64,000 nt of DNA from Litoreibacter ascidiaceicola (GTDB lineage Bacteria; Pseudomonadota; Alphaproteobacteria; Rhodobacterales; Rhodobacteraceae): contig NZ_FQUV01000002.1 of assembly GCF_900129235.1 (NCBI RefSeq), positions 248,001 through 312,000 on the forward strand, given 5' to 3'. Of this stretch, positions 38,101 through 44,541 are shown piece by piece; positions within the stretch are counted from its first letter, which is position 1; the number at the start of each line of letters is the position of its first letter. Made by a program: the position numbers and the translations under genes. The notes below the pieces were generated by a model. It worked only from the letters and a program-made list of their open reading frames with translations. It was not told where the DNA came from and did no database searches.

Positions 38101-38756
38101 GAGGGTTCCTTGCCAACGCCGCTGGTGCGCCGATTTCAAACGTCGCCACGGCTGTCGTGCGGGTCGAGCCGGAGCATGTGTTTGATTGCTCCGACATCAT
38201 TGGCAAGGTCTTTGATGACAAGAACCAGAACGGCTATCAGGATCAGGGCGAGCCGGGCTTGCCCGGCGTGCGGCTGGCGACTGTGCGCGGGTTGCTGATT
38301 ACCACTGACGAGCATGGCCGGTATCACGTGCCTTGTGCGGAGCTTCCAAAAGATATCGGCTCCAACTTCACGCTGAAACTCGACACGCGGACATTACCCA
38401 CGGGCTACCGCGTGACCACGGAGAACCCGCGTGTGATCCGCGTTACGGCTGGTAAATTCGCCAAGCTGAACTTCGGCGCGTCACTGTCCAATGTGGTCGA
38501 TATCGACCTGACCGCTGCGGCCTTCCTTGGAAACTCGTCCGAGCCGTCAGCGGCGTTGGAACGTGGTGTCGACGGGTTGATCGGGCAGATCAAATCGACC
38601 CCATCGGTACTGCGGCTCAGCTACATTCTGAAAGGCGAAGACCGGAAACTGGCAAATGCCCGTTTGAAGGCGGTTGAAAGCTTAGTCCGGGAGCGCTGGA
38701 AAGGCTCCGGCAGATACAAGCTCAACATCGAACGCAGCATCAAGCGTGTGCAGTAG
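26172..38756 (+). CDS. Giant secreted DUF11-repeat protein (about 4194 residues)
   Basis: Starts at ATG 26172 with a Sec signal peptide (MKIWASRFFAAPILVLVSVI, cleavage probably after SAQA). Residues 35-240 form a unique N-terminal domain with CGFSDC. From about 241 to 3561 there are 28 clear DUF11-like Ig repeats of about 118 residues each, followed by a degenerate 29th. At about 3703 two Asp-rich TSP3/calcium-type units occur (DSDGDGVPD, DRDGDGIPD). A domain starting YFYCEDDGRILAGG follows, then another DUF11 domain (about 3876-4000), an SdrD-B/Cna-B-like domain (IIGKVFDDKNQNGYQDQGEP, about 4006) and a basic tail with YILKGEDRKLANARL. The layout suggests an extracellular fibre held at the cell surface. 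It is followed after 12 bp by an outer-membrane barrel gene. Function is unknown; adhesion or surface-layer roles are inferred. Confidence 0.9.
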   Translation: MKIWASRFFAAPILVLVSVIWIGLGLAATSAQATTFTSTVPGTSITLPDDYPEAGGVAIVMIGLNGNIYYQFSDPANAFVGFNNRPNRPELGGNPFTVNDPIPLDCGFSDCRDYFGGGLSRVHIRFSAYDGDTQPGGFDENDITLRLNGFNVGSWSGLTTERTNDSGTRSFGFRTGFGNNTFNTGWFTSSNSGLMESLLNTGPTGQTTIQVFDDDPNDNYWDFQRGPSLQNPNIQTVAPGMTIEKSASPTTYDDVGDEITYTFVLKNIGSVPIRNVGVIDDRISAQGGSVTCDDQDILDSPSGAAQPFQTICRATYTVTQADIEAEQVTNVATTQGTPDFGVLGAVTDTETVTGPPAIPSISLEKTTISAAFGAANTTVPYEFSVENTGNVTLTDITVTDPNIPGLSCTFATMLPDAVETCAGTYTVLQADVDNFAAGTLLRNDAEVTADAATGGVVQDTDFVELTGPAAAPALTIVKRALTGTYDSVGDVVQYAFDVTNTGNITFPAPPSVTDSLGIPVTCPAGAMAPGRQITCTAEISVTQPHIDDGQIDNTATAEISIAGVNLSESDSALVTATRSTGLTLTKRLASTSPTSFAADAITLSYEYVLRNTGNVTLEAVGVVDDKTTVSCPASVIAPMSQIVCTAVYNTLQEDVNDGGVTNKATASATPRGETVAVESVEQELTVPAVQTPSLALAKSAGAPAPSFSLGATITYTFDVTNDGNVDNPGPITITDSKLGAPFECFAGPLLAGTAQSCTRDYTLTTADLLSGLVVNSATASGGGVTSPSDGATVSNSDTPEVTLTKTASPSPIPAGVTSVTYTFNVQNTGTAQLLLATNPITVNDPKVGAIDCSAQPATLDAPTLLTAGESFDCTASYTLTQAEIDAGEVVNTASASFPFNDGSGVQTITSDTATATTPIAENLQFTFAKTGPASFINVSEVLSYSFDIENTGNVTMTSFLLTDDLISNASCPVSSLAPSASTTCTGSYTVTQTDVDAGTVLNSASVTGLSASGSQDTQTDSSTATRAAQPTDRVLSVDKTANRLDFTAVGQQLIYAIEVTNDGLQTLTNLTVTDVLDPAYSCNIPTLAPGASSSSCTFSHVVTQDDIDAGQVVNLATASGSGAASQTSGLTIPGPTRNASFTAVKDALSGYTVDGDSITYRFTVTNTGNVRINGVQVSDRGQVCTTIGTLEPGEVDNSCQFTFLVTQADVDAGSVVNTATVTGTGADGTPLTVTPQETVTGPLEAPALTVTKVEDDTSGDFGLPLTSESYTISVINSGNVTLNNISVTDALIGLDCIVPTLAPSATATSCDPVGGGASVPMTGSYTITQADVDRGSLSNTASASGTTINGTTATDSATVELDSPVQTRSLGVVKTSDLTGNFDTLGQMITYSYDVTNTGNTTLPNAITVADNKITSVTCDALPAGGLPPMGVVTCTGTYAITQPDIDAGFVTNTASATTTTTAGSVTSPDVVLTLNADQNFAMTLDKRLKSTSAVSFSAAAAPITYEYVVTNSGNTTITDDIKINDDRFGTDLVCTTADLAPTAQIICEQPYSTTQGDVNDGEVTNTATAYTGPNLGAATLSSNSDSVTVPALQNPLLVVEKNFVSASGLPVSNPGFFEGQELTYDFVVTNSGNVSITVDPATVISDPKIGPFTCTGIPTVLEPSDTYTCTGPASPYTVTANDIILGSAVNVATATGTLPDASQILSAPNSAIYPLNVAPAVSVLKRTEPATGVTFAAVNDEIDYVYEVTNTGNTGLPSPGTVTDDKFPGETITCVDPSGGTFARIIDEPTEIAICTRTYIVTQEDLDRGSVTNVASATTSFAGDPVQSQPATLTVNGDVEALVALTKEVSPTTPASAGDILTYTLTATASGNQTILGATISDPLLSSLSCLQSGASVTSADLDPNGDPLICTGSLTVTQAMVDDQEVRNTANVRGAAPDGSIVSADTENVLGVDAPNDELTITKRISPAPISGTDPAYTQPGQVVTFIVEVENTGNITVDNINVTDDLIAGTCNVGTLAPGDSNSSCVFTLTVMQDEVDAGSFTNEATASGTPRAGTGPTVGIDDVLVLGPPAEPAIAFNKEANVTDFSAAGDVITYTFTVANAGNVTLFAQPFVTDTTIQPAPFACGTIPAGGLAPQEFVSCTRDYPVTQADVDAGTITNNASATSTEAPTPEVASATTTGTRTPGVSLTKTPSITADAQIGNVIEYTYRVSNTGNVTLDAVTMADTHSSATTTAPLSIAGDVQVVDAGIANDSTDAEANGIWDSLAPGDAVEFSAEYTVKQADIDARQVLSNTASVSTSSPAGTTPPSDSVTVNVPVEVSNPGIDVEKTVTGSTGSAADDVVSFEIVVRNTGNVTLATPVLDDDLTRNGGAVLALTTGPTLASGNAAPLATLDVGEVWTYQASYTLTQADVDAGGIDNTVLVTTTSPDGTPVSDRSGNGLPGGEDSPTPFDIDVDPQISSLKTITSSTVAVDEVVTFQITVTNDGNVTLSSVSVDDTLTRTDGTVLALDAPVAFAGADNGSPQGTLLPGEVATYTAQYTLTQADIDAGGISNTAEVSGTPLSGVPVTDTSDDGDTGAGDTGDDPTVLDIPEDRAIELVKQLVDGEPANFTEDGAILRYEFVVTNASNVTLTDAITINDPLITDAGGTITCPAPPVAPGESISCFGDYEVLQSDVDAGGVDNAATATSGATTSPEATLTVPSVQNPAMELLKEAEEVLATDFFTGAEITYTYTVTNTGNVTIFDPITVEDNLIDTVVCPTPFPTEGIAPDGTYVCTGTYFVTAIDADLGQVTNTANATDGTTPSPTVTETIPDTATPLLEITKTAEAGATFAEVGDEITYTFEVLNAGTRTFASVVTVYDNRLGEIICFDPAADPTNDPDFRAGEVLTCMGTDQVTQEDLDAGEVTNEAYAQTLFGAADTPVSSTPVDVTVAADLAPDLTFSKVSSPNPAGAVGTDITYTFTATNTGNQTLNTVSVSDPAFPTLVCSAPELLRGDSLTCTATYEITQDNIDAGEVLNTATATAQTPQGGELEETSAETTIMPAANPLMSVVKRPSVSPFGPVGSSVTYTFDVNNDGNVTLFNVAVDDSLDSGPACEIARLNVGATDSSCSFTLEVDQALVDAGSVTNTVDVTATDQLGNPADATATITTTGPMQAPSLEATKVVSFSGVAVGDVASYTLQVENTGNVTLDNVNVTDLMTRNLNGRRVTLDSPFALVASSDADGDGRLDVDETWVYTATFTLTQADLNAQGVSNTVVVDAEGPGATPVTDTSDNGNDGDGNMLDDPTVVSITSDPRLVVTKDVVSAGSIAGEQVVFRITAANTGNVDIDGVTIDDQLTRNGGGALALTTGPTPVGDASFIGAGEQVTWDATYTLLQEDIDAGGVANSATVSGTGPDGSAVSDLSADGDPFDGNVEDDPTVVIIPAAPTLDVLKRVVSADEPFDGGRVEFAVEVANTGNVTLSSVALIENLRRLDGAALTPTSVSFDSATEGSGEGTLIPGETATYTVSYILTQDDVDAGGVSNSVTATATTPLGGPLSDVSRDDDPSDGNDEDDPTIATIEAAPANTFVKTASQPVPLFPMIYQVTFTLTVENTGNVTQEGYQIADDLSAFEGSAEVLRDAPFGLSVRTSGFTNAAVNPSFDGAGDTATLSGDPTLAPGETGTVEIDVVYSTEGAGVPADNVANLTSGLLPSPQNATASVAVTDSDGDGVPDSLESATADRDGDGIPDANDYDPTGYFYCEDDGRILAGGSISVTGPFGTQTGVGTSNFITIVRDGSAGEFQFFVTRAGTYTINPTYPASGAVSTSRLANPTLDATSLLPANPASIGSSEFGTTDRLADFSAGANPFYLTLTFEAGDPFILNNNIPLENCAGTPDLQATKVADRNSAVFGEAVNFTLTFTNNTPTTVTNATLVDLLPAGMLYTPNTARVDGAAVEPTVTGLRLEWPGQTVTPGQTINLTLSARVVANGSFGDLTNRGFLANAAGAPISNVATAVVRVEPEHVFDCSDIIGKVFDDKNQNGYQDQGEPGLPGVRLATVRGLLITTDEHGRYHVPCAELPKDIGSNFTLKLDTRTLPTGYRVTTENPRVIRVTAGKFAKLNFGASLSNVVDIDLTAAAFLGNSSEPSAALERGVDGLIGQIKSTPSVLRLSYILKGEDRKLANARLKAVESLVRERWKGSGRYKLNIERSIKRVQ
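26891..36857 (+). repeat. Array of 28 DUF11-like protein repeats (about 356 bp each)
   Basis: Each unit reads: first strand ending in Lys (TKTASP-like), a YTFxVTNTGNVT strand, a T-x-D motif, a variable loop, then YTVTQADVDAG and V-x-NTA. Counting the TQADVDAG-type motif gives 28 copies. Repeats 1-17 and 21-25 carry two Cys; repeats 18-20 (from 32724) and 26-28 (from 35637) do not. Repeats 19, 20 and 26-28 have an LTRxxG type core, and acidic linkers such as DDGDTGAGDTGDDPT follow them. The repeats are divergent at DNA level, so this is an old expansion rather than a recent tandem duplication. Confidence 0.85.
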
Positions 38757-38768
38757 GGGAGCGGGATT

Positions 38769-41700
38769 ATGAAAATGAACAATACCTTACGCGCCGTTTT
38801 GATTGCCTCTACTTCCATGGTGTGGGGCGGGGCGGTAACTGCTCAAGAAGCGGATTTTGAAACCTCTTGCGCATTGGTCAACGGCGTTCTTCCTGCCAAT
38901 TGTACGCAAGACAACGCGTCCGAAGTCGTTGTTGTCCCTGCGGGAGAGAACAACGAGCTGGATCGCGGCAACGCCGCAGTGGGCGGTGATGGCTTCCTGA
39001 TCTCCATCGACGGCCAACCTGTCATCGGTGACACGCGGGTGGAAGACGAAATCCGAAAGACAGACATCGCGCTGTCGAATGCCGATGTGCAGGTGAAGTT
39101 CGACGGATTGGGTGCGGTGCCGCGTCTTGACCTTGTTGCCGTCGATCAAACCGAAGCTTTCGAAGCCGGTGACGTTGTCACATTCCGCTCGCGGACCAAC
39201 TACCCTGCCTACCTGTCGCGCGGCGAGGTGCGCATGGTGGACATTGGCAACGCAGCGGGGCCGAAAACATTGGTCGTGGTGCCGGTGCAACCAAACGGCT
39301 CCGTCTCTGTGGCGATCCCCGAAGGCCGCGACGTTGTTGCCATTCATCGGGTGTATGACGCACGCGGGCGCTACAACGAAACTGAACCTCTTTCCCTACA
39401 AGGAAGTGACGACCGCGGATTGTTTACGCAAGCTGAGGAAGGCACCGACGCCACCCGTGTGCGTGGTATCCCGGTCTCCGGTGGAGCGATTACCGTCTAC
39501 GGGAAAGGCGTGCGCGCAGGTGCAAATGTGCGAACCTTGGGAGAGACTGTTCAGCCGGATGCGGATGGCAGCTTCGTCGTGCAACGCATCCTGCCTGCGG
39601 GCGAACGCGATGTTGAGGTGCGGATCAGCGGGGCGGGTGAGGATATTTACCTGCAACGCTCGGTCGAAATTCCACGCTCTGAATGGTTCGGCGTGGCGAC
39701 GGTTGATCTGACTTTCGGCTACCGTGAGGACGCGGGCAAGAACACTGCGGGCGGTGCCGTCGACAAGTATTACGACCGCGGACGTTTGGCCTTCTACGTG
39801 AAAGGCAAAACGCAGAAGGGCTGGAACATCACCGCCAGTGCCGACACGGGTGAAGACGAGTTGAGCGAGATATTCCGCAACCTCGACAAGAAAGACCCGC
39901 GCCACCTTCTGCTACGGCTCGACAGTGACAAGGCCTATCCGGTTTATGGCGATGACAGCACGATCGTCGAGGACGCGCCGACCTCTGGCAAGTTCTACTT
40001 CAAGGCCGAGCGGGAGGGTAATTTCGCCCTTTGGGGGAACTACAAAGGTCAGGTCAACGGATCGCATTTCCTGCGCAACGAACGCACGCTGTACGGCTTC
40101 CAAGGACATGTGCAGACACAAACGACGACGTCCAAAGGCGAGCCTCGGGCAGAGTTGGATTTGTATGCCGCGCAGCCAGATACGTTGCCGGGTCGGGATG
40201 TGTTCCGTGGCACTGGCGGCTCGGTTTATTTCCTGCAACGCCAAGACCTGTCCATCGGCTCTGAAACCATCGCCATCGAAATCCGCGACCCTGACACGGG
40301 CCGCGTGACCAGTCGCGAGGTTCTGGTCTACGGGCGCGACTATGACATCAACTACTTGCAAGGTGTCATCACGCTGACGCGGCCTTTAACGGGGGCTACG
40401 GGCGGTGGCACGGTGATCACTGACCCGTTGGGCGAGAACACCGTTCAATTGACGGTAAACTACGAGTTCACCCCGACCGCAGGAACCATCGATGGCTACG
40501 CCTATGGTGGGCGGGCGCAATTCTGGGCAACCGATAATCTGCGGTTCGGCGCGACGGGCCTGGTCGAGCAGACAGACATCGCCGACCAAACGGCCTACGG
40601 CGCGGACATGCGCTACGAGATTTCCGACACCACATTCCTGGAGCTTGAATATGCCCGCACAGAGGGGCCTGGGTTCGGGTCCAGCTACTCGTCTGATGGT
40701 GGGCTGATCGTGACCAACACAAATGCAGTTGGTGGTACGGGCGAGGCCTATATGGCCCGTGGGCAGGTCGATCTGAAAGACCTCAATCCGGACCTGAACG
40801 GCCAGCTTGGTGCTTATTACGAAAAGCGTCGGGCAGGCTTCTCGACGCTGGATTACCAAACCACCGTTGATGAGGAACTTTGGGGCGTTTACGGCGAGTA
40901 CGCCCCAACCGAGCGGCTGTCTTACCGTCTTTACTATGATGATTTCACCGATGACGCGGGCAAGGTCGCTCGCGAGGGCGGGCTGGAAGTGACCTATAAG
41001 GTCAGCGAACGCCTGACCTACGATTTCGGCATCGAGCATATCGACAAGGTGACACCTGCGGGTGCGGCCGACGAGACGGGCAACCGCACCGACGTTGCTG
41101 TGCGCGCGACGGTCACGGTGAACCCGCAGTTGGAATACTCCGTGTTCGGTCAAGCGACGGTTTCTCGCTCTGGCGGGCTGGCCCGCAATCACCGTGTTGG
41201 TGCAGGTGTGAAGTACCAGTTCGCACAGAATTGGACCTTCGAGGGCGAAATCTCCGACGGGTCGCGCGGGGTAGGGGCCTTGGCGCTGCTGTCGTATGAC
41301 AATGGCGAGGATGGCACTGCCTATTTCGGATACACCCTTGATCCCGGCCGCAGCTATAACGGCGTGGACCTGAGCGGAAAGGACCGAGGTCAGTTCGTGG
41401 TTGGTGGTACCCGCCGCATGAGCCAAGCGGTCGATGTCTATGCCGAGAATACATATGATCTGTTCGGGCAGCACCGGTCGCTAACCTCGACTTACGGGAT
41501 CAACTACGCACGGTCCGAATTCCTGCGCTACTCGGCCTCTGTGGAGGTTGGCCGCGTGGACGATAGAGCGAACGGTGACTTTGATCGCACCGCGCTGTCC
41601 TTTGGCGTGCGGTACGAAAACCAGACGGGTGTAACAGGCACCGCGCGCTTGGAATACCGACGTGACCGCGGGGTGTACAACAACACCAGCCGTGACGGTG

Positions 41701-42326
41701 ACACGATCGCTCTGGTCTCGACGCTGCGCTACAAAATCGATGAAGAGCAACGGTTGCTGTTCAGTTTTGATGGCAGCTACACCGACACTGACGGCTCCTC
41801 GATTCCTGACGGGCGCTATGCGGAGCTGACTTTGGGTTATGCCTATCGCCCCATTGAAAACGACCGGCTGAACGTGCTGCTCAAATACACCTATCTGCAT
41901 GACCTTTACGGGCAGGAAGTGGACGGCACCAATGACCCCGGCCCGCGCCAAAAAAGCCATGTGCTGTCTTTGGATGCGTCCTACGACCTGAACCGTAATT
42001 GGACCTTGGGCGGCAAGCTGGGTGGCCGCTGGTCGCAAAGCTCTCCGGATGCAACGACGGCGTTTCAGGACAATGATGCGTGGCTGGCCGTGGCCAATGC
42101 GCGGTATCACCTGACCCATAAATGGGACGTTTTGGTCGAAGGGCGCGCTTTGCGGGCAGAGCAGGCGGGCGTCACGGAATACGGCGTTTTAGGTGCCGCG
42201 TATCGCCATATCGGGAACAACTACAAGGTAGGTGTCGGGTATAATTTCGGGAAGTTCTCGGATGATCTGACGGATCTGACCTATGACGACAAGGGCATGT
42301 TCATAAACCTGATCGCGAAGTTCTAA
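38769..42326 (+). CDS. Outer-membrane beta-barrel partner of the giant repeat protein
   Basis: 1185 residues. Signal peptide (MKMNNTLRAVLIASTSMVWG, cleavage near VTAQ), then about 300 residues of soluble beta domains (FEAGDVVTFRSRTNYPAYLS; VRGIPVSGGAITVYGKGV) before a long barrel of alternating aromatic and polar strands. It ends in GMFINLIAKF, the terminal-Phe signal used by the BAM complex. A conserved segment PVYGDDSTIVEDAPTSGKFY and VNGSHFLRNERTLYGFQGHV resembles long proteins usually annotated as OmpA-family or TonB-receptor-like next to DUF11 proteins. No plug domain or TonB box was recognised. GGGGAG overlaps the upstream stop, so it is probably translationally coupled to the giant gene. 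Anchor or exporter of that protein is an inference. Confidence 0.85.
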   Translation: MKMNNTLRAVLIASTSMVWGGAVTAQEADFETSCALVNGVLPANCTQDNASEVVVVPAGENNELDRGNAAVGGDGFLISIDGQPVIGDTRVEDEIRKTDIALSNADVQVKFDGLGAVPRLDLVAVDQTEAFEAGDVVTFRSRTNYPAYLSRGEVRMVDIGNAAGPKTLVVVPVQPNGSVSVAIPEGRDVVAIHRVYDARGRYNETEPLSLQGSDDRGLFTQAEEGTDATRVRGIPVSGGAITVYGKGVRAGANVRTLGETVQPDADGSFVVQRILPAGERDVEVRISGAGEDIYLQRSVEIPRSEWFGVATVDLTFGYREDAGKNTAGGAVDKYYDRGRLAFYVKGKTQKGWNITASADTGEDELSEIFRNLDKKDPRHLLLRLDSDKAYPVYGDDSTIVEDAPTSGKFYFKAEREGNFALWGNYKGQVNGSHFLRNERTLYGFQGHVQTQTTTSKGEPRAELDLYAAQPDTLPGRDVFRGTGGSVYFLQRQDLSIGSETIAIEIRDPDTGRVTSREVLVYGRDYDINYLQGVITLTRPLTGATGGGTVITDPLGENTVQLTVNYEFTPTAGTIDGYAYGGRAQFWATDNLRFGATGLVEQTDIADQTAYGADMRYEISDTTFLELEYARTEGPGFGSSYSSDGGLIVTNTNAVGGTGEAYMARGQVDLKDLNPDLNGQLGAYYEKRRAGFSTLDYQTTVDEELWGVYGEYAPTERLSYRLYYDDFTDDAGKVAREGGLEVTYKVSERLTYDFGIEHIDKVTPAGAADETGNRTDVAVRATVTVNPQLEYSVFGQATVSRSGGLARNHRVGAGVKYQFAQNWTFEGEISDGSRGVGALALLSYDNGEDGTAYFGYTLDPGRSYNGVDLSGKDRGQFVVGGTRRMSQAVDVYAENTYDLFGQHRSLTSTYGINYARSEFLRYSASVEVGRVDDRANGDFDRTALSFGVRYENQTGVTGTARLEYRRDRGVYNNTSRDGDTIALVSTLRYKIDEEQRLLFSFDGSYTDTDGSSIPDGRYAELTLGYAYRPIENDRLNVLLKYTYLHDLYGQEVDGTNDPGPRQKSHVLSLDASYDLNRNWTLGGKLGGRWSQSSPDATTAFQDNDAWLAVANARYHLTHKWDVLVEGRALRAEQAGVTEYGVLGAAYRHIGNNYKVGVGYNFGKFSDDLTDLTYDDKGMFINLIAKF

Positions 42327-42389
42327 TCAGGGCGCAGCAGTGGCCTACTGACTGAGGATGATCGACCGATAGCGATTGAGAAGGCGCGC

Positions 42390-43379
42390 ATGCCAAAAAA
42401 CAAATACTACTCCGGCCCGGTGAGTGACCATTTCGACGGCGTGCGGTTCTATTCTCCCGGCCAGCCCTCGCCTGATCGTTCGCTGCGTGATCTGCTGCGG
42501 TGGCAGCGCGAAAGCGGGCGTGCGCGCTGGCCCAAATCCGTACCAGTGACCCCGTCGAAGCCTCCCGCGAACAGCGACTTGCCGCATCTGACAATGGTGG
42601 GCCATGCGTCGGTATTGATCCAAGTTGCGGGCGTGAACATCCTAACAGATCCCGTCTGGTCCGACCGCGCAAGCCCGTTGAGCTTCCTCGGCCCCAAACG
42701 CGTCACCGCCCCGGGGATTGATTTTGGCGATCTGCCGAAGATCGATGCGGTTCTGCTGAGCCACAACCACTACGATCATCTGGACCTTTCAACACTCAGG
42801 CGTCTGGAGGCACAGCACCGCCCGCTGATAGTGATGCCGCTTGGCACAGACGCGACCGTCCGCAATGCCATCGGAACCGCGCGGATAGCGTGCAACGACT
42901 GGAACGACAGGATCGCCCTGTCGCCCGAGGTGTCCGTTAGCCTGACACCCGCTAACCATTGGTCATCGCGCGGGGTACGTGACCGACGCATGGCTTTGTG
43001 GAGCGGTTTTTGGATTGATTGTCCGGCGGCTCAGATTTGGTTTGCAGGGGATACAGGCTATGGGGATGGGAAGATTTTCCACGACATTCGACGCCGACAC
43101 GGTTCGCCTGACATCGCCCTGATCCCGATTGGTGCGTACGAGCCACGCTGGTTCATGTCGAACCAACATGTCGCCCCCGAGGAGTCGGTGCGCATTTTCC
43201 GTGATGTTGGTGCTAAGCAAGCGCTCGGATTCCACTGGGGGACGTTCCAGTTGACCCACGAGGCGCGCGAGGCACCTAAAGAACTGTTGCTGAGATGTGT
43301 GCTTGAAGCAGGGATAAACCCGGAGCGATTTCCTGCGTTTGGACCCGGCGAGGTTTATTCAATGCAGACGGCCCGATAA
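42390..43379 (+). CDS. Metallo-beta-lactamase-fold hydrolase (NAPE-PLD/UlaG-like)
   Basis: 329 residues, no signal peptide. The metal-binding motif is LSHNHYDHLDLSTL, preceded by GHASVLIQVAGVNILTDPVW and followed by LTPANHWSSRG and FAGDTGYGDG. This order is that of the MBL branch containing N-acyl-phosphatidylethanolamine phospholipase D and UlaG-like lactonases. The C-terminal HWGTFQLTHEAREAP supplies a late His. The substrate is not predictable. It follows the barrel gene after 63 bp on the same strand but has its own GAGAAGG ribosome site and is probably unrelated in function. Confidence 0.88.
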   Translation: MPKNKYYSGPVSDHFDGVRFYSPGQPSPDRSLRDLLRWQRESGRARWPKSVPVTPSKPPANSDLPHLTMVGHASVLIQVAGVNILTDPVWSDRASPLSFLGPKRVTAPGIDFGDLPKIDAVLLSHNHYDHLDLSTLRRLEAQHRPLIVMPLGTDATVRNAIGTARIACNDWNDRIALSPEVSVSLTPANHWSSRGVRDRRMALWSGFWIDCPAAQIWFAGDTGYGDGKIFHDIRRRHGSPDIALIPIGAYEPRWFMSNQHVAPEESVRIFRDVGAKQALGFHWGTFQLTHEAREAPKELLLRCVLEAGINPERFPAFGPGEVYSMQTAR

Positions 43380-43453
43380 TCCGAACAGGATGTTCGCCAC
43401 AGCATTTATGCCAAGCGCAAATGCAATGTGCTGCTTGTCTTCAAAGGGGAAAA

Positions 43454-43528
43454 TGGCTCCGACGGTAGGGATCGAACCTACGACCAATTGATTAACAGTC
43501 AACTGCTCTACCGCTGAGCTACGTCGGA
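43454..43528 (-). tRNA. tRNA-Asn (anticodon GTT)
   Basis: 75 nt including an encoded CCA. Acceptor TCCGACG pairs with CGTCGGA; the D arm (GCTCAGCGGTAGAGC), anticodon loop CTGTTAA and T arm (GTAGGTTCGATCCCTAC) are all canonical. Anticodon GTT reads Asn codons. Confidence 0.95.
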
Positions 43529-43588
43529 ACGGTGAGGCGCGTATAGCAAGCGCGATTCCGGTCGTAAAGAGGGTTTTGCCCAAATAAT

Positions 43589-44500
43589 TCAGATAACTGA
43601 AAACCGGCTTGTTGCGCTGAGTTTGTGCTCGGGTTTCACAAGTTTGCGCTCTGAAAGATCAATCAGATGGGCAATGACATTTCGCTCGGCTGCGGGCAGA
43701 AGTGCGGGGTTTACGTCTGTATAGATCCGCGCTGTAAGCTCCTTTGGTGTTTGAAGCCCTGATTTCAAAGAGGCAAGTATTTGGGATTCGCGCATTCGCC
43801 GATGTGTGAGCAATTCCTGAAGTCTGGCAGACGGGTTATCCACGGGCTTTCCATGGCCGCTAAAATAGGTCGCAACCGGATCGCGCTTCGCCAGCATCTC
43901 CAGAGAGGCCATGAAATCCGTCAGATGCCCGTCGGGCGGGGACACCATGGATGTCGCCCAACCCATCACCAGATCACCGCTGAAAATTGCATCTCCCTGA
44001 TGCCAGTGGAAACACAGATGGTTTCCCATATGGCCAGGGGTGTGGAGCGCGGTGAGACTCCAATCGGACCCGTCAACACGGGTGTCATGGGCAAGGGTGA
44101 CGTCGGGCAGGAAGGTCGAATCGATGCCTTCGCCGCCGCCCAAATCTGTGAACGAGGCCATCACCTCCGCACGTCCGGCAGCGCTGCTCCCAAATCCGTA
44201 AACCTTCGCACCAGTGATCTGCGCCAAGACCATCGCCAACGGGGAATGGTCGATATGGGAATGGGTCACGAAGATATGGCTGATGCGTTGATGTGCCTCT
44301 AGCGCAGAAAGAATAGCGGCCAAGTGCTCTTCATCCGGCGGGCCTGGGTCGATTACGGCAATATCCCGCGTGCCAAGCAGATATGTGTTGGTGCCTGTGT
44401 AGGTCATGGGCGAGGCGTTCGGGGCAAGGATGCAGCGCAGCCCCGCTGAAAGGGTCACGGGCTGCCCCGCTTTGCGCGTGTCTTGCTCGGAACGTGCCAT
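43589..44500 (-). CDS. Metallo-beta-lactamase-fold hydrolase (LACTB2-like)
   Basis: 303 residues. N-terminal NPSPMTYTGTNTY-like entry (here NASPMTYTGTNTYLLG) and VIDPGP, the metal motif VTHSHIDHSPLA, then TPGHMGNHLCF and FSGDLVMGW, and a winged-helix-like C-terminal region (TARIYTDVNPALLPAAERN). This is the LACTB2/RNase Z-related group, some of which cleave single-stranded RNA. Substrate unproven. Divergent from the histidine kinase gene with 41 bp between. Confidence 0.88.
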   Translation of the reverse strand: MARSEQDTRKAGQPVTLSAGLRCILAPNASPMTYTGTNTYLLGTRDIAVIDPGPPDEEHLAAILSALEAHQRISHIFVTHSHIDHSPLAMVLAQITGAKVYGFGSSAAGRAEVMASFTDLGGGEGIDSTFLPDVTLAHDTRVDGSDWSLTALHTPGHMGNHLCFHWHQGDAIFSGDLVMGWATSMVSPPDGHLTDFMASLEMLAKRDPVATYFSGHGKPVDNPSARLQELLTHRRMRESQILASLKSGLQTPKELTARIYTDVNPALLPAAERNVIAHLIDLSERKLVKPEHKLSATSRFSVI

Positions 44501-44541
44501 CGCTCTTTTCCTTTCGGCGAAGGGGCTTTACGGTCCGGAAC

